NCBI RefSeq assembly: GCF_946479275.1
Contig: NZ_CAMLFE010000004.1
Span: 1-64,000, forward strand
DNA length: 64,000 nucleotides
Direction: 5' to 3'
Source: an uncultured Bartonella sp.
GTDB lineage: Bacteria; Pseudomonadota; Alphaproteobacteria; Rhizobiales; Rhizobiaceae
The notes under the pieces were generated by a model. That model did not search any database. It was not told where the DNA came from and saw nothing but the letters and a program-made list of their open reading frames with translations. Shown piece after piece: positions 18,922 through 29,663 of the stretch. Position 1 is the first letter of the stretch, and each line of letters opens with the position of its first letter. Both the position numbers and the translations under genes were made by a program.

Positions 18922-19061
18922 CGCTTATTCCTGCAGTTCCTCTGCCATTTATTGACGAGACGACATTTGCCATATTCAAAATTCGCTCGAACGATTGTCG
19001 CCAGTTTTAAAAAACCGTTGTCATTTTGGCTTTTATTACGAGCATATTGGCTGTTTTATAA

Positions 19062-19098
19062 CAAAGCCCGCCCTTTTGATAAAAGGTCGGGCTTTTTT
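19062..19098 (-). terminator. hairpin between dnaK and dnaJ
   Basis: AAAGCCCG and CGGGCTTT (19063-19070, 19088-19095) with an inner CCTTTT/AAAAGG stem form a strong hairpin 30-60 nt after the dnaK stop. The T run is stronger on the plus strand (six T) than on the minus strand (TTTGTTA). I take it as a dnaK attenuating terminator, but the strand is uncertain. Confidence 0.6.
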
Positions 19099-19123
19099 CA
19101 ATTTTACAAGGACATAAGATCAA

Positions 19124-21046
19124 TTATTTCTTGTTCTTCTTATCGTTGTCGTCGACTTCTTCAAAATCGGCATCAACAACATCGTCGTCCTTATGCTCTT
19201 CTTTTGCAGCATCATGGGCTGCATCGGCTTCAGCTTGCGCCTTTGAAGCGGCATACATCGCTTCACCAAGTTTCATGCTGACTTCAGACAATTTCTTGGT
19301 TTTTTCAGGAAGACTATCAACATCATCCGACTCGATAGCTTTCTTGACATCCGCGATTGCAGCTTCAATTGCCGACTTGTCTTCAGCCGAGACTTTATCA
19401 CCATAATCGGCAAGCGATTTCTCGGTCGTATGAACCAAAGCTTCCGCCTGATTCTTCGCCTCGACACCCTCACGCCGCTTCTTGTCATCGGCAGCATGTG
19501 CTTCAGCATCCTTGACCATTTTGTCGATATCGGCATCACTCAAGCCGCCAGAAGCCTGAATGCGGATCTGGTGTTCTTTACCGGTGCCTTTATCTTTTGC
19601 CGAAACACTGACAATGCCGTTGGCATCAATATCGAATGTAACTTCAATCTGCGGAACGCCACGTGGTGCCGGCGGAATGCCTACAAGGTCAAACTGGGCA
19701 AGCAACTTGTTATCAGCTGCCATCTCGCGTTCACCCTGGAAGACACGAATCGTCACAGCATTCTGATTATCTTCCGCCGTCGAGAAGGTCTGCGATTTCT
19801 TGGTCGGAATCGTTGTATTGCGTTCGATCAAGCGTGTGAAGACACCGCCCAATGTCTCGATACCCAAAGAAAGCGGTGTAACATCAAGCAACAGAACGTC
19901 TTTGACATCGCCCTGCAAAACACCGCCCTGAATGGCAGCACCCATGGCAACAACCTCATCCGGGTTAACGCCTTTATGCGGATCCTTGCCAAAGAAGGTT
20001 TTTACAATTTCCTGAATCTTCGGCATACGGGTCATACCGCCAACGAGCACGACTTCGTCAATATCGCCAGCGCTCAAACCGGCATCCTTCAATGCAGCCT
20101 TACACGGATTAATCGTCCGTTGAACCAGATCATCAACCAATGACTCGAATTTTGCGCGGGTCAACTTCATGGTGAGGTGTTTAGGACCAGTTGCATCAGC
20201 AGTGATGAACGGCAAGTTGATTTCCGTTTGCTGCGAAGATGAAAGCTCGATCTTGGCTTTTTCGGAAGCTTCTTTCAAACGTTGCAAAGCAAGTTTGTCT
20301 TTTCTCAGATCAATGCCGTTTTCTTTTTCAAATTCTTCGGCAAGATAAGTGACCAGACGCATATCAAAGTCTTCACCGCCGAGGAATGTATCACCATTGG
20401 TCGATTTGACTTCAAAAACGCCATCGCCGATTTCGAGAACAGAAATATCGAACGTACCACCGCCCAAGTCATAAACGGCAATTGTTTTACCGTCTTTCTT
20501 GTCAAGGCCATAAGCCAAAGCAGCTGCCGTAGGCTCGTTAATGATACGCAAAACATCAAGACCGGCAATTTTACCGGCATCTTTGGTTGCCTGACGCTGG
20601 GCATCATTAAAATAAGCAGGAACTGTAATAACGGCCTGCTCGACTTTTTCGCCCAAATAGGATTCTGCCGTTTCCTTCATTTTCTGCAAGACCATTGCAG
20701 AAACCTGAGAAGGTGAATATTTCTTGCCTTCTACTTCAACCCAGGCGTCACCATTTTCCCCTTTGACAATTTTATAAGGAACAAGCTCTTTGTCCTTGGT
20801 AACCATCGGGTCGTCGAAACGACGGCCAATCAAACGCTTGACCGCAAAAATAGTGCCTTCAGGATTGGTTACAGCCTGACGTTTAGCCGGCTGTCCAACA
20901 AGACGCTCGCCACCCTCTGCAAACGCTACAATAGAAGGTGTTGTGCGAGCACCTTCCGAATTTTCAATAACTTTTGCGTTTTTGCCGTCCATGACAGCCA
21001 CGCAAGAGTTTGTCGTACCTAAATCAATACCGATTACTTTTGCCAT
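19124..21046 (-). CDS. dnaK: Hsp70 chaperone DnaK
   Basis: ATP-dependent protein-folding chaperone, 640 residues. The nucleotide-binding domain begins [19 protein letters not shown] and includes [33 protein letters not shown] and [15 protein letters not shown]. The substrate domain starts at [19 protein letters not shown]. The C-terminus [13 protein letters not shown] is the conserved acidic tail. The frame is open to 21136, but the ATG at 21046 has GGAG upstream and begins at the conserved [10 protein letters not shown]. An RpoH-type promoter lies at 21175-21203. dnaJ follows downstream on the same strand, while grpE and hrcA are elsewhere in the window. Confidence 0.98.
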   Translation of the reverse strand: MAKVIGIDLGTTNSCVAVMDGKNAKVIENSEGARTTPSIVAFAEGGERLVGQPAKRQAVTNPEGTIFAVKRLIGRRFDDPMVTKDKELVPYKIVKGENGDAWVEVEGKKYSPSQVSAMVLQKMKETAESYLGEKVEQAVITVPAYFNDAQRQATKDAGKIAGLDVLRIINEPTAAALAYGLDKKDGKTIAVYDLGGGTFDISVLEIGDGVFEVKSTNGDTFLGGEDFDMRLVTYLAEEFEKENGIDLRKDKLALQRLKEASEKAKIELSSSQQTEINLPFITADATGPKHLTMKLTRAKFESLVDDLVQRTINPCKAALKDAGLSAGDIDEVVLVGGMTRMPKIQEIVKTFFGKDPHKGVNPDEVVAMGAAIQGGVLQGDVKDVLLLDVTPLSLGIETLGGVFTRLIERNTTIPTKKSQTFSTAEDNQNAVTIRVFQGEREMAADNKLLAQFDLVGIPPAPRGVPQIEVTFDIDANGIVSVSAKDKGTGKEHQIRIQASGGLSDADIDKMVKDAEAHAADDKKRREGVEAKNQAEALVHTTEKSLADYGDKVSAEDKSAIEAAIADVKKAIESDDVDSLPEKTKKLSEVSMKLGEAMYAASKAQAEADAAHDAAKEEHKDDDVVDADFEEVDDNDKKNKK

Positions 21047-21174
21047 ATATCTACTCTCCATCCAGCAAGCTGTCGGGACCTCTACCGAGCATTCCCCAGA
21101 CAGCTCCTTATCATATGAAAAGCTCGTAATGGCCACTCAAAAATCGGCAACCATAACGAACCTCGTTGACGCGT

Positions 21175-21203
21175 ATATAAGGGCACCCCAATAGACGTGC
21201 AAG
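21175..21203 (-). promoter_or_regulatory. RpoH (heat-shock sigma) promoter of dnaK
   Basis: On the minus strand CTTG (21203-21200) is followed after 18 bp by CTTATAT (21181-21175) and then ACG. This fits the published alphaproteobacterial heat-shock consensus CTTG-N17/18-CYTATNTNNG at every fixed position. It lies about 130 bp upstream of the dnaK start codon. Confidence 0.75.
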
Positions 21204-21584
21204 AGATGTTGGCAAGATTCATATGATAAAGCGTTTTTTTGATATTTTTTGATGGCTCCAATGCTTTATATGCAGCCAAACTTGAAATCCTAAGCGGCTT
21301 TTTGTGTCACTTAATCGACATTTCTAGCAGACAAAGCTTGTCTGGTACAAAACCGGCTCTAAAACCTCGACGTATATGTGTGTAAAAAACGAAGTACGAC
21401 ATTTGCAAATAAAACCCGATTATGTTTCTATACGAGTGTTACAAAGTAAATGCGCTCGTATAGCTTTGTAATTTGAATAAAGCACTGTCAGGGCCATTTC
21501 TTTATTGATAATTTAACGATAAGAGTAGAACCAAAGCGGTGTGATGACATGAAGCGTCAACGCTTCAAAACAGGAGAAATGAAA
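21204..21584. other. intergenic region upstream of dnaK
   Basis: About 380 bp of divergent spacer between dnaK and the small secreted protein gene. A short palindrome GAAGCG..CGCTTC lies at 21551-21566, just before the small gene. No other feature is supported. Confidence 0.5.
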
Positions 21585-21890
21585 ATGAAAAAGATTCTTG
21601 CAGTCTCTTTGGCTGGCCTTTTGGCAGCAGGATCGATGGTATTGGCAGCTGAAGCCCGCAATGCTTCAGGTGACGGTTCGGTTGAAGATAGCTATGTAGA
21701 AGGCCAAAAGGAAAAGGCGCCGGAAGCTGACGTTCATCACGATCATGGTGGAAAAGCTGGCCGCCATTTTGGTGACGGTTCGCGTGAAGACAGCTATGTA
21801 CCGGGTGAAAAGAAAGATACACCTATGGACAAGACTGTCATTCAGGACGATGAAAAAGGTGAATCCGACGACGGCACACCGAGAAAATAA
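21585..21890 (+). CDS. small secreted hydrophilic protein with an internal repeat
   Basis: A 101-residue protein I do not recognise. Residues 1-24 are a Sec signal peptide (ILAVSLAGLLAAGSMVLAAEA). The mature part is very hydrophilic and acidic and has two related segments: GDGSVEDSYVEGQKEKAPEAD from residue 29 and GDGSREDSYVPGEKKDTPMD from residue 63. A His-rich stretch VHHDHGGKAGRH lies between them. The repeats and the DGD/DDG acidic patches could bind metal, but that is only a guess. Three in-frame ATGs exist (21549, 21579, 21585); AGGAG is best spaced for 21585. A good terminator follows. Confidence 0.75.
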   Translation: MKKILAVSLAGLLAAGSMVLAAEARNASGDGSVEDSYVEGQKEKAPEADVHHDHGGKAGRHFGDGSREDSYVPGEKKDTPMDKTVIQDDEKGESDDGTPRK

Positions 21891-21910
21891 TCCGGTTTAT
21901 GCTTTAAAGC

Positions 21911-21942
21911 GAGGCGGGCTTTGACCCGCCTTTTTTATTTTT
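21911..21942 (+). terminator. rho-independent terminator after the small secreted protein gene
   Basis: GGCGGG (21913-21918) and CCCGCC (21925-21930) pair around a 6-nt loop, followed by TTTTTT, starting about 20 nt after the stop codon. Confidence 0.9.
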
Positions 21943-22372
21943 TAAACGCGTTACGAATTTTCAATCTTTAAACTGTTCTTCCGGCTATAAAACTTCCTTG
22001 AAAATGAAGAAATAATCTTCTCATTTTCTCTTTCCGATTAAGAATCAAAAGACATGAAATCCGAAACAGCTTTTCCTGACCGAGAGGCTTGAGGAAAACG
22101 CTGATTGCCGTGACCAGTTTGCGACTTATGAAGAATAATCAAACTGCTGATGCCCGAACTTTCACGCTAAGACGTAAGAAAACTCGGGACCGAACGCCGC
22201 CTAATTCTAAAAGAAATGTACTCTCTTTCCCTTAAACCGAGGTAACCGAATTTACCGGCGCCTCTTAAAAGCAAAAATCATTTCGACGACAATTTTCTTC
22301 TACGCCGACAGAAAAACCCCAAGGGAAAAATAACTTCATCAATGAAGCATCGGGCTTCCGGATTTTTATAGC
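21943..22372. other. intergenic region, nothing recognised
   Basis: 430 bp between the small secreted protein gene and the LOG-family gene, which converge here. I see no gene and no convincing terminator for the LOG gene. Confidence 0.5.
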
Positions 22373-23221
22373 TTACTGTTTATCCAGTTCATAAAACTCG
22401 CGAATAATCGCCCAACCTTCTTCGGCACTTTCGACATAATTGACGAGTTTTGCATCATCAGGTGAAATCGTCCCCTGTTCAGCAAGATAATCAAGATTGA
22501 GAACATTTTTCCAGAATTCACGGCCGAACATCAATATCGGCACTCGTTTCATACGACCTGTCTGGATGAGTGTGAGAGATTCGAAAAATTCATCCAACGT
22601 ACCGAAGCCGCCGGGAAATATTGCGATAACTTTTGCACGCATAAGAAAATGCATCTTGCGCATCGCAAAATAATGGAAATCGAAACAAAGATTGGGTGTC
22701 ACATAAGGATTAGGCGCCTGTTCATGAGGCAATACGATGTTAAGCCCGATACTGGGGGCACCGACATCAGCTGCACCGCGGTTACCCGCTTCCATTACGC
22801 CCGGACCACCGCCGGTGATAATGACAAATTCATGGTGGTTGGAAGAAGCTGAATATTGCGAACAAAGTCGGGCAAATTTTCGTGCTTCGTCATAATAACG
22901 GGAGGCTTGTTCAAGATTTTTCTTCTGTTTCAAATTTTTTGCCGCACGCGCTTGTTTACCCGGTTCGGGAATACGGGCGCCACCAAACAGAACAACGGTC
23001 GATTTGATGCCATGTTCGACAAAACTGAATTCGGGCTTCATCAGTTCCAGACCGATTCGTACAGCGCGTAACTCGCGCCGCATCATAAAATCTTCATCTA
23101 CATAGGCAAGGCGATAGGCAGGTGAACGCGTTTGGGCAGTATCGGGAACTTCATGAACTTTGCGGGCATCCTCTTTCGAGTGCGGAAAAGGTGTCCAACC
23201 GTTTTTTTCGCCATTAGCCAT
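22373..23221 (-). CDS. LOG family protein (TIGR00730 type)
   Basis: A 282-residue Rossmann-fold protein of the LOG / lysine-decarboxylase-like family. It has the two diagnostic motifs: ITGGGPGVMEAGNRGA and FPGGFGTLDEFFE, which together bind nucleotide monophosphate. Members include cytokinin riboside 5'-monophosphate phosphoribohydrolases and the AMP/pyrimidine nucleosidase PpnN. This longer form has an extra 90-residue N-terminal part and a charged AAKNLKQKKNLEQASRYYDEARKFA helix before the core. The exact nucleotide is not predictable. It is divergent from dapD, with 98 bp between the starts. Confidence 0.85.
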   Translation of the reverse strand: MANGEKNGWTPFPHSKEDARKVHEVPDTAQTRSPAYRLAYVDEDFMMRRELRAVRIGLELMKPEFSFVEHGIKSTVVLFGGARIPEPGKQARAAKNLKQKKNLEQASRYYDEARKFARLCSQYSASSNHHEFVIITGGGPGVMEAGNRGAADVGAPSIGLNIVLPHEQAPNPYVTPNLCFDFHYFAMRKMHFLMRAKVIAIFPGGFGTLDEFFESLTLIQTGRMKRVPILMFGREFWKNVLNLDYLAEQGTISPDDAKLVNYVESAEEGWAIIREFYELDKQ

Positions 23222-23319
23222 TTCGGATCTTCCTTTTCATTGACCACAATTGTTTCTTGCATTAGGCCGGATAGAATAAATGCTGATGCTTTCGACTTAC
23301 TTAACGGAGACCTAATGCC

Positions 23320-24168
23320 ATGACCAATCTGTCCCAACTGGAATCCATCATAGAAAAGGCGTTTGATGAACGCGAAAAAGTAAACATCCTGACAAAGGGA
23401 GAAATACGCGACGCAGTTGACCATGTGCTCGATCTTCTTGGCAAAGGAGAATTGCGCGTTGCCGAACGCGAAAACGACGGAAACTGGAAAGTTCACCAAT
23501 GGTTGAAAAAGGCTGTGCTTTTGTCGTTCCGGCTTAATGCCATGGGGCTTATTTCCGGCGGCCCCGATCAATCGAACTGGTGGGACAAAGTACCATCCAA
23601 ATTCGACGGCTGGAATGCGGATAACTTCGAGAAAGCAGGCTTTCGCGCGGTACCAAATGCGATTGTGCGTCGTTCGGCCTATATTGCTCCGAGTGTTGTA
23701 TTGATGCCGTCATTCGTCAATATCGGTGCTTATGTGGGTGAAGGCACGATGGTCGACACATGGGCTACAGTAGGCTCGTGTGCACAGGTTGGTAAACACG
23801 TTCACCTTTCCGGCGGCGCCGGCATAGGCGGTGTGCTTGAACCGTTACAGGCCGGTCCGACGATTATTGAAGATAATTGCTTTATCGGTGCACGTTCCGA
23901 AGTCGTAGAAGGATGCATTGTCCGCGAAGGGGCCGTGCTCGGCATGGGTGTCTTCATCGGCAAATCAACAAAAATCGTCGACCGCGCAACAGGTGAAATC
24001 ACTTATGGTGAAGTTCCGCCTTATTCAGTTGTTGTCGCAGGAACCATGCCCGGAAAACCGTTTCCGAATGGCGAACCCGGGCCTAATCTTTATTGTGCGG
24101 TCATTGTCAAACGGGTCGACGAAAGAACGCGCTCAAAAACATCGGTCAACGAACTTTTGCGCGACTGA
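23320..24168 (+). CDS. dapD: tetrahydrodipicolinate N-succinyltransferase
   Basis: DapD transfers succinyl from succinyl-CoA to tetrahydrodipicolinate in the lysine/diaminopimelate pathway. The 282-residue protein has an N-terminal helical domain and a left-handed beta-helix of hexapeptide repeats in about residues 105-230 ([26 protein letters not shown], then [27 protein letters not shown]). An ATG five bases upstream at 23315 is out of frame; ATG 23320 starts [15 protein letters not shown], the usual N-terminus, with GGAG upstream. It works one step before the aminotransferase and DapE. Confidence 0.96.
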   Translation: MTNLSQLESIIEKAFDEREKVNILTKGEIRDAVDHVLDLLGKGELRVAERENDGNWKVHQWLKKAVLLSFRLNAMGLISGGPDQSNWWDKVPSKFDGWNADNFEKAGFRAVPNAIVRRSAYIAPSVVLMPSFVNIGAYVGEGTMVDTWATVGSCAQVGKHVHLSGGAGIGGVLEPLQAGPTIIEDNCFIGARSEVVEGCIVREGAVLGMGVFIGKSTKIVDRATGEITYGEVPPYSVVVAGTMPGKPFPNGEPGPNLYCAVIVKRVDERTRSKTSVNELLRD

Positions 24169-24300
24169 AAGTGCTGCCAAGCGCCTTAAAACCGTGTCTC
24201 TTCAAAAGCCCTTGTCTCTTCAAAAGCATTAATAACCCCGCCCAAGACGAGACAGGGGAAGAACCGGAATTTGGCAAAATTCAACAAATTCGTGACCATT

Positions 24301-24456
24301 CGGGCAATCAGGTTGCCCGATTCCACAATTAAATGCAAAAACAGGTGAAGAACTAACTTCCGTCCTCACCTGTTTTTGCATTGAAAGAGTGCAGCAGAGT
24401 ATGCGGGGGTGTAACTCTGCTGCGCCGGGTCATGGTCATAAGAAAGACCAAAACCC
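24301..24456 (+). ncRNA. four consecutive hairpins after dapD, possible structured RNA
   Basis: Stem 1: CGGGCAA/TTGCCCG (24301-24319). Stem 2: 17-bp perfect arms AATGCAAAAACAGGTGA and its complement (24332-24348, 24366-24382). Stem 3: 10-bp arms GCAGCAGAGT/ACTCTGCTGC (24391-24400, 24414-24423). Stem 4: GGGT+TGGTC with GACCA+ACCC (24427-24456). Stem 2 is a good bidirectional terminator candidate for dapD. The extra stems are unexplained. Confidence 0.4.
24332..24382 (+). terminator. probable terminator of dapD
   Basis: The 17-bp perfect inverted repeat begins about 160 nt after the dapD stop. The core CAGGTGA/TCACCTG stem is followed by TTTTTGC, giving the A-stem-T pattern of a bidirectional terminator. 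Confidence 0.6.
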
Positions 24457-25071
24457 AACTGGTCATCAGCCCCTTAAGGTCTGAAAAATCAAAACCTTGT
24501 GTGAATTTTTATGTGGCAAACTATTAATCGGCTTATTAACGGGCGTCAACTCCCAAAAGTGGATAATTATGTGAAATATTTCTCAATCCGGCACTTTATG
24601 ATTGAAACGGCCGATGCAACACAAAATAAAGATTGCATATTTCAACATTCGAGCAAATTTAAAAAGCCAAGAACCAAGAAAATTGATAATCAAATCAATT
24701 ATTTTTCAAAAATACGAATCAACCGAAAATTGAATCTTCAAATCGTAAACGCGCGTCTACCATCTCGTTTAAAAGGTGAGAAACATGAAACGCGCGACCG
24801 ATGAAAATTTCTTAAAACGGAACTTTAAAACCTTAATTCCGATTATTCTTATCGTTTGAGGATGGATGTGGAGATGAAGAGTTAGCGAGGATTTTTATCC
24901 CGTTGATTGCAGCAACAAAAACGTCAATTACAAGATCGTTGCAAGCTACTTTTCAATGTTTTCAGCGACTTTTGATTAGGCACATTTTCTATTTGTCTCA
25001 CGTGAACCATATCAAACTATTGTTGTTTTCACATCCAACTTTCTACATCTGATCTTCGTGATGACGGATGA

Positions 25072-26877
25072 TCAATCGGTCATCTTCAAAGCCTGAATGA
25101 ATGCTTCTTGGGGTATTTCCACCTTACCGAATTGGCGCATACGCTTCTTGCCTTCTTTTTGTTTTTCAAGAAGTTTACGCTTACGGCTTACATCGCCACC
25201 ATAACATTTGGCAGTAACATCTTTACGCAATGCACGAATATTTTCACGCGCAATAATCTTGCCGCCAATAGCTGCCTGAATTGGAATCTGGAACATATGT
25301 TGAGGAATAAGTTCCTTCAATTTTTCACACATTGAACGACCACGTTTCTCGGCTCCGGAACGATGCACGAGAATAGAAAGTGCGTCAACCGGTTCGCCAT
25401 TGACCAGAATACTCATTTTGACGAGATCACCTTCCCGATAATCGGTTACGTGATAGTCGAAAGAGGCGTAGCCTTTGGAAATCGACTTCAAACGATCATA
25501 GAAATCGAATACGACCTCGTTGAGCGGCAGGTCATAGGTAACCATCGCGCGTGTACCGACATAGGATAGGTCAACCTGAATCCCGCGACGATCCTGACAG
25601 AGTTTTAAAATTGAACCGAGATATTCATCCGGCGACATAATTGTCGCGCGTATCCACGGCTCTTCAATGGAAGCAATCTTCACAATGTCGGGCATGTCGG
25701 CCGGATTATGCAGCTCTTTGACCGACCCATCGGTCATATTGATGCGGTAGACGACAGAAGGGGCCGTGGCAATAAGATTGAGGTTGAACTCGCGTTCAAG
25801 CCGTTCTTCGATAATTTCGAGGTGCAAAAGCCCTAAGAAACCGCAGCGGAAACCGAAGCCAAGAGCCGCAGAAGTTTCCATTTCGTAAGAAAAACTGGCA
25901 TCATTCAAACGAAGCTTGCCCATTGCGGCACGAAGATCGGCAAAATCATCCGCATCAACCGGAAACAGCCCGCAGAAAACCACCGGTTGCGCAGGCTTGA
26001 AACCCGGCAAAGCATGGTCGCACGGACGATGATCTTCGGTAATTGTATCGCCGACGCGGGTATCCGCCACTTCCTTGATAGAAGCGGTAATGAAGCCTAA
26101 TTCCCCCGGCCCCAGGTCTTCAATCGTTGCCATTTTGGGAGTAAAAACACCCACCCGCTCGACCGGATATTTTGCTCCGGTACCCATCATGCGGATTGTC
26201 TGGCCTTTTTTCAAAACCCCGTCGATCACGCGCACAAGTACAATCACGCCCAGATAGGCATCATACCAGCTATCGACCAACATCGCTTTGAGCGGCTTGT
26301 TGGGATCACCTTCACGGGGTGCTGGCAATTTGTGGACAATGGCCTCGAGAACCTTGTCGACGCCCATACCGGTTTTTGCCGAAATCTCTATTGCATCGCT
26401 CGCATCAATACCGATCACTTCCTCGATTTGCTCTTTGACACGTTCGGGCTCGGCCGCAGGCAGATCAACCTTGTTGAGAACAACAACGATTTCGTGATTA
26501 TTGTCGATTGCTTGATAGACATTGGCCAGAGTTTGCGCTTCCACACCTTGCGAAGCGTCGACGACAAGAAGTGACCCTTCACAGGCAGCAAGAGAACGCG
26601 AAACCTCATAGGCAAAGTCGACATGCCCAGGGGTGTCGATCAAATTCAAAATATAGGTTTCACCATTTTTTGCCTTATAATGAAGCCGCACCGTTTGTGC
26701 TTTAATGGTGATGCCGCGTTCGCGCTCGATATCCATCGAATCAAGCACTTGTTCTTTCATTTCCCTCTGGGCAAGACCACCCGTCATCTGGATGAGCCGG
26801 TCAGCCAGAGTTGATTTTCCGTGGTCGATATGGGCCACGATGGAGAAATTCCGAATATGGTCGCGATCTACTGTCAT
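25072..26877 (-). CDS. lepA: elongation factor 4 (LepA)
   Basis: Ribosome-associated GTPase involved in translation under stress and in 30S biogenesis. 601 residues. The G domain has [14 protein letters not shown] (G1), [10 protein letters not shown] (G2), [14 protein letters not shown] (G3) and [12 protein letters not shown] (G4). The LepA-specific C-terminal domain is seen in [37 protein letters not shown] and the final [15 protein letters not shown]. The frame reaches a TTG at 26913, but the ATG at 26877 gives [20 protein letters not shown], the family N-terminus. No strong ribosome site precedes either start. Confidence 0.97.
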   Translation of the reverse strand: MTVDRDHIRNFSIVAHIDHGKSTLADRLIQMTGGLAQREMKEQVLDSMDIERERGITIKAQTVRLHYKAKNGETYILNLIDTPGHVDFAYEVSRSLAACEGSLLVVDASQGVEAQTLANVYQAIDNNHEIVVVLNKVDLPAAEPERVKEQIEEVIGIDASDAIEISAKTGMGVDKVLEAIVHKLPAPREGDPNKPLKAMLVDSWYDAYLGVIVLVRVIDGVLKKGQTIRMMGTGAKYPVERVGVFTPKMATIEDLGPGELGFITASIKEVADTRVGDTITEDHRPCDHALPGFKPAQPVVFCGLFPVDADDFADLRAAMGKLRLNDASFSYEMETSAALGFGFRCGFLGLLHLEIIEERLEREFNLNLIATAPSVVYRINMTDGSVKELHNPADMPDIVKIASIEEPWIRATIMSPDEYLGSILKLCQDRRGIQVDLSYVGTRAMVTYDLPLNEVVFDFYDRLKSISKGYASFDYHVTDYREGDLVKMSILVNGEPVDALSILVHRSGAEKRGRSMCEKLKELIPQHMFQIPIQAAIGGKIIARENIRALRKDVTAKCYGGDVSRKRKLLEKQKEGKKRMRQFGKVEIPQEAFIQALKMTD

Positions 26878-27177
26878 GAAAAGCGATTTAGCAAGGAACT
26901 CAAAGAAACGCAAAGCCGAAATGAATATTGGACAGCAAGTTTGCAGAAATCTTTTTCATTCCACAGATGAATGCACAAACATTGCCCGATTTTTACCTGA
27001 AATTCCGACTATTTTTTTCGTTTTGAGAAAACGTCTCTAAACAACGTCCCAAACCGATAATAGCACGGTTTCCGGTTTTCTAAAAACAGTCATAGCTTTT
27101 CAAATGAGCTGCTTTCATTAAATCGTCTACGTCTATTTTCTAAAAAGAAATTTTTTGTTTTTCCGGCAAGCTTTTTA
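26878..27177. other. intergenic region upstream of lepA
   Basis: 300 bp of non-coding DNA that should contain the lepA promoter and the end of the EamA-HAD-argB operon. No element could be identified with confidence. Confidence 0.4.
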
Positions 27178-28074
27178 TCATTCTTGCGCCATTGGCCGCC
27201 TTTTCGGCTTCAATTCTGAAACGAGAATGCCGACAATGATGCAAAATGCCCCCAGAATTGCAAGATGTGGCAGGCGTTCGCCGGCAATCCAGCCGACGAG
27301 GCCTGCCCATACCGGTTCACCGGTATAGATGATTGTTGCACGCGTTGGCGAAACCGATTGTTGCGCCCAATTCATTGTAAGCTGGATGAGAGCACTCATT
27401 GCGGCTAAACCCAATCCTGCCGACACCCAACCCCAAGAAAAAACCGGAACCGTTTCGCCATTAAACGGCATTGCCATAAAGGAAAGGAAGCCCGCCACAA
27501 AAAGCTGCACAATGGTGACACGCCGGCTATCGACCCGACCGGCAAAGAAGCTGATAAAAACAATTTCCGAGGCAATTGCAAAAGCTGATAAAAGTGTCAG
27601 AATTTCTCCTTTTGAAAAATCTATTGCATGAATTCCTTGTCCGGAAACCAGAAGTAAGCCGATAAACGCAAAGCTTATTCCAATGAAGCTCGTCAAACGC
27701 GGTTTTTTACGTAAAATTATCCATTGCAAGAGCGGTACGAGCGGAACATAAACAGCGGTAATAAAGGCCGACTGGCTGCTTGCAATGGTCTTTAATCCGG
27801 CAGTTTGCAAGCTGTACCCCAGAAAAATAGGAATACCGATGATTGCACCGGCGAAAATATCATGCAAACTGATATTTTTCAGACTTTTCCGAAAAATAAT
27901 ACCCGCAAAAATACCGGCAAGAATGAAGCGGAAACCGACAAAGAACAATGGTCCGCAGGAGCGCATTGCCAGATGGATGATGAGAAAAGTTGCGCCCCAT
28001 AGAAAAGTTATGCCGATCAGAGCGAGTTCTTGTCTTGTCAAGACAAAGAACGCTTTTTCTTTCTCTTCTTCCAT
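27178..28074 (-). CDS. DMT superfamily transporter, two EamA domains
   Basis: A 298-residue inner-membrane protein with ten predicted helices in two EamA repeats. The first begins LIGITFLWGATFLIIHLAMRSCGP with the repeat-end QSAFITAVYVPLVPLLQWIILRKKP. The second ends RATIIYTGEPVWAGLVGWIAGERLP. Family members export or import amino acids, nucleobases and other small metabolites; the substrate is unknown. The ATG follows the stop of the HAD gene with no intervening base, so it is the last gene of argB-HAD-eamA. Confidence 0.85.
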   Translation of the reverse strand: MEEEKEKAFFVLTRQELALIGITFLWGATFLIIHLAMRSCGPLFFVGFRFILAGIFAGIIFRKSLKNISLHDIFAGAIIGIPIFLGYSLQTAGLKTIASSQSAFITAVYVPLVPLLQWIILRKKPRLTSFIGISFAFIGLLLVSGQGIHAIDFSKGEILTLLSAFAIASEIVFISFFAGRVDSRRVTIVQLFVAGFLSFMAMPFNGETVPVFSWGWVSAGLGLAAMSALIQLTMNWAQQSVSPTRATIIYTGEPVWAGLVGWIAGERLPHLAILGAFCIIVGILVSELKPKRRPMAQE

Positions 28075-28761
28075 TCAGCCTGCCCCGTTCAGGCGCCCTA
28101 CAAGATTATGGAGAAAACTTTCAAGTTCCGGTGCTTCAATATCAACGAAAGCCGGAATTTCCTTATCCTCTTTGTGACCAACCAATATCGTGGTCATGCC
28201 AAGTTCCTTGCAGGTTGAAAGATTGGCAAGATTATCTTCAAACATTGCCGTTTTTTCCGGATCGATTGAAAAATGTCCTAAAAATCTGTGATAGGCTTGC
28301 CTATAAGGTTTGGGGAGAAAATCGGTAAATGTGACATCATAAATGCCATCGAAACATCCGGTTAATCCGCGGTGGGCGAGAACACGCCCTGCATGAGCCC
28401 GATCACCATTGGTAAATATAAATTTCCGACCGGGCAAACTTGAAATATCAGCTGCTAACTGGGGATCTTTTTTTAGCGGCGAATAGTCGATATTATGAAC
28501 ATCTTTCAGATAATCTTTAACATCAACAAAATATTCTTCGATCAGACCACGTAGAGCGCCGCCGTAATTTTTGCGGAAATATTGCCGAAAACGTTTGACC
28601 TCTTCATCATCGTCAAGTTCGAGCTGTTTTTTGACATAGGCGCTGATACGTTTGTCAATCTGCGCCCAAAGCCCGCTTTCTCTCGGATAAAGCGTATCAT
28701 CAAGATCGAATACCCAAACATTGACGGTCGTGAGTTTAGACAAAATTTTTTCGTTCATCAT
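28075..28761 (-). CDS. HAD-superfamily phosphatase, pyrimidine 5'-nucleotidase type
   Basis: A 228-residue HAD hydrolase. Motif I is [10 protein letters not shown], with the first Asp as nucleophile. Motif II is KFIFTNGD, motif III the lysine in [12 protein letters not shown] and motif [12 protein letters not shown]. The sequence pattern fits the pyrimidine 5'-nucleotidase (TIGR01993) subgroup, which dephosphorylates UMP/CMP-like nucleotides. The gene overlaps argB by four bases (ATGA), indicating translational coupling; this adjacency is common in alphaproteobacteria. Confidence 0.85.
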   Translation of the reverse strand: MMNEKILSKLTTVNVWVFDLDDTLYPRESGLWAQIDKRISAYVKKQLELDDDEEVKRFRQYFRKNYGGALRGLIEEYFVDVKDYLKDVHNIDYSPLKKDPQLAADISSLPGRKFIFTNGDRAHAGRVLAHRGLTGCFDGIYDVTFTDFLPKPYRQAYHRFLGHFSIDPEKTAMFEDNLANLSTCKELGMTTILVGHKEDKEIPAFVDIEAPELESFLHNLVGRLNGAG

Positions 28762-29663
28762 GGCATAATCAACGTACCTGCACCGTGTTCAGTGAAAAGT
28801 TCAAGCAACACCGAATGGGCAGTTTTACCATTCAGAATAACAACGCCTTCAACACCGCGATTGATTGCCTGAATACAAGTTTCGACCTTGGGTATCATAC
28901 CACCGGATATAGTCCCGTCTTGAATAAGGTCTTCACATTGCTTGACTGTCAGCTCTTTATAGAGTTTGCCGGCGTTATCGAGGACACCGGGCACATCTGT
29001 CAAAAATAGCAAGCGCTTGGCTTTAAGAGCACCGGCAATAGCACCGGCAAAAACATCGGCATTGATGTTGTAAGTATTGCCATCTCTTCCCGGTGCAACG
29101 GGCGCAATGACCGGTATCATTTCCGACCGGGCGAGCAGGTCAAGAAGTGTGCGGTCAACCTCGACCGGTTCGCCGACATACCCCAAATCGAGAATGCGCT
29201 CGATATTGGAATCGGGATCGATAATCTTTTTCCGGGCTTTTTCGGCAAAAACCATATTGCCATCCTTGCCGCAAAGACCGATAGCCCATTCGCCTTCGGC
29301 ATTGATCATTGCAACAATTTCCTTGTTGATCGAACCGGCCAGAACCATTTCGACAACTTCGACAGTTTTTGAATCTGTGACACGAAGTCCGCCTTCGAAC
29401 TTCGATTCAATCCCCATTTTCGAAAGAAGCTTTGCAATTTGCGGACCACCGCCATGAACGACAATCGGATTGATGCCGGATTGTTTGAGAAGGGCAATAT
29501 CACGCGCAAAGGCATGCCCGAGTTCAGGATCTCCCATGGCATGGCCGCCATATTTCACCACAACCGTTTTGTTTTCATATTTTTGCATATAGGGCAAAGC
29601 TGCAGAAAGCAGCGCAGCCTGTCTTTCGGCAACTTCGGCAGCATTGGTTGTCGGTTCGTCCAT
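28758..29663 (-). CDS. argB: acetylglutamate kinase
   Basis: ArgB phosphorylates N-acetyl-L-glutamate, the second step of arginine synthesis. The 301-residue amino acid kinase shows [11 protein letters not shown] (ATP phosphate binding), [10 protein letters not shown] (substrate loop), [28 protein letters not shown] and [16 protein letters not shown]. An N-terminal helix of about 20 residues ([20 protein letters not shown]) matches the arginine-sensitive hexameric type, so feedback inhibition by arginine is likely. It is the first gene of a three-gene operon with the HAD phosphatase and EamA transporter. Confidence 0.96.
   Translation of the reverse strand: MDEPTTNAAEVAERQAALLSAALPYMQKYENKTVVVKYGGHAMGDPELGHAFARDIALLKQSGINPIVVHGGGPQIAKLLSKMGIESKFEGGLRVTDSKTVEVVEMVLAGSINKEIVAMINAEGEWAIGLCGKDGNMVFAEKARKKIIDPDSNIERILDLGYVGEPVEVDRTLLDLLARSEMIPVIAPVAPGRDGNTYNINADVFAGAIAGALKAKRLLFLTDVPGVLDNAGKLYKELTVKQCEDLIQDGTISGGMIPKVETCIQAINRGVEGVVILNGKTAHSVLLELFTEHGAGTLIMP

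Larger units (their letters stand above)
24169..25071. other. 900-bp intergenic region with a hairpin series
   Basis: Between dapD and lepA, which converge. The first third carries four consecutive stem-loops (24301-24456). A 97-codon frame at 24511-24804 has unnatural composition and no homology I can recognise; I do not call it a gene. The rest is AT-rich and featureless. Confidence 0.6.

Noticed and set aside
24511-24804. 97-codon plus-strand ORF after dapD
   Set aside because: Low-complexity Lys/Asn/Ile-rich translation of AT-rich DNA, no ribosome site, no recognisable family.
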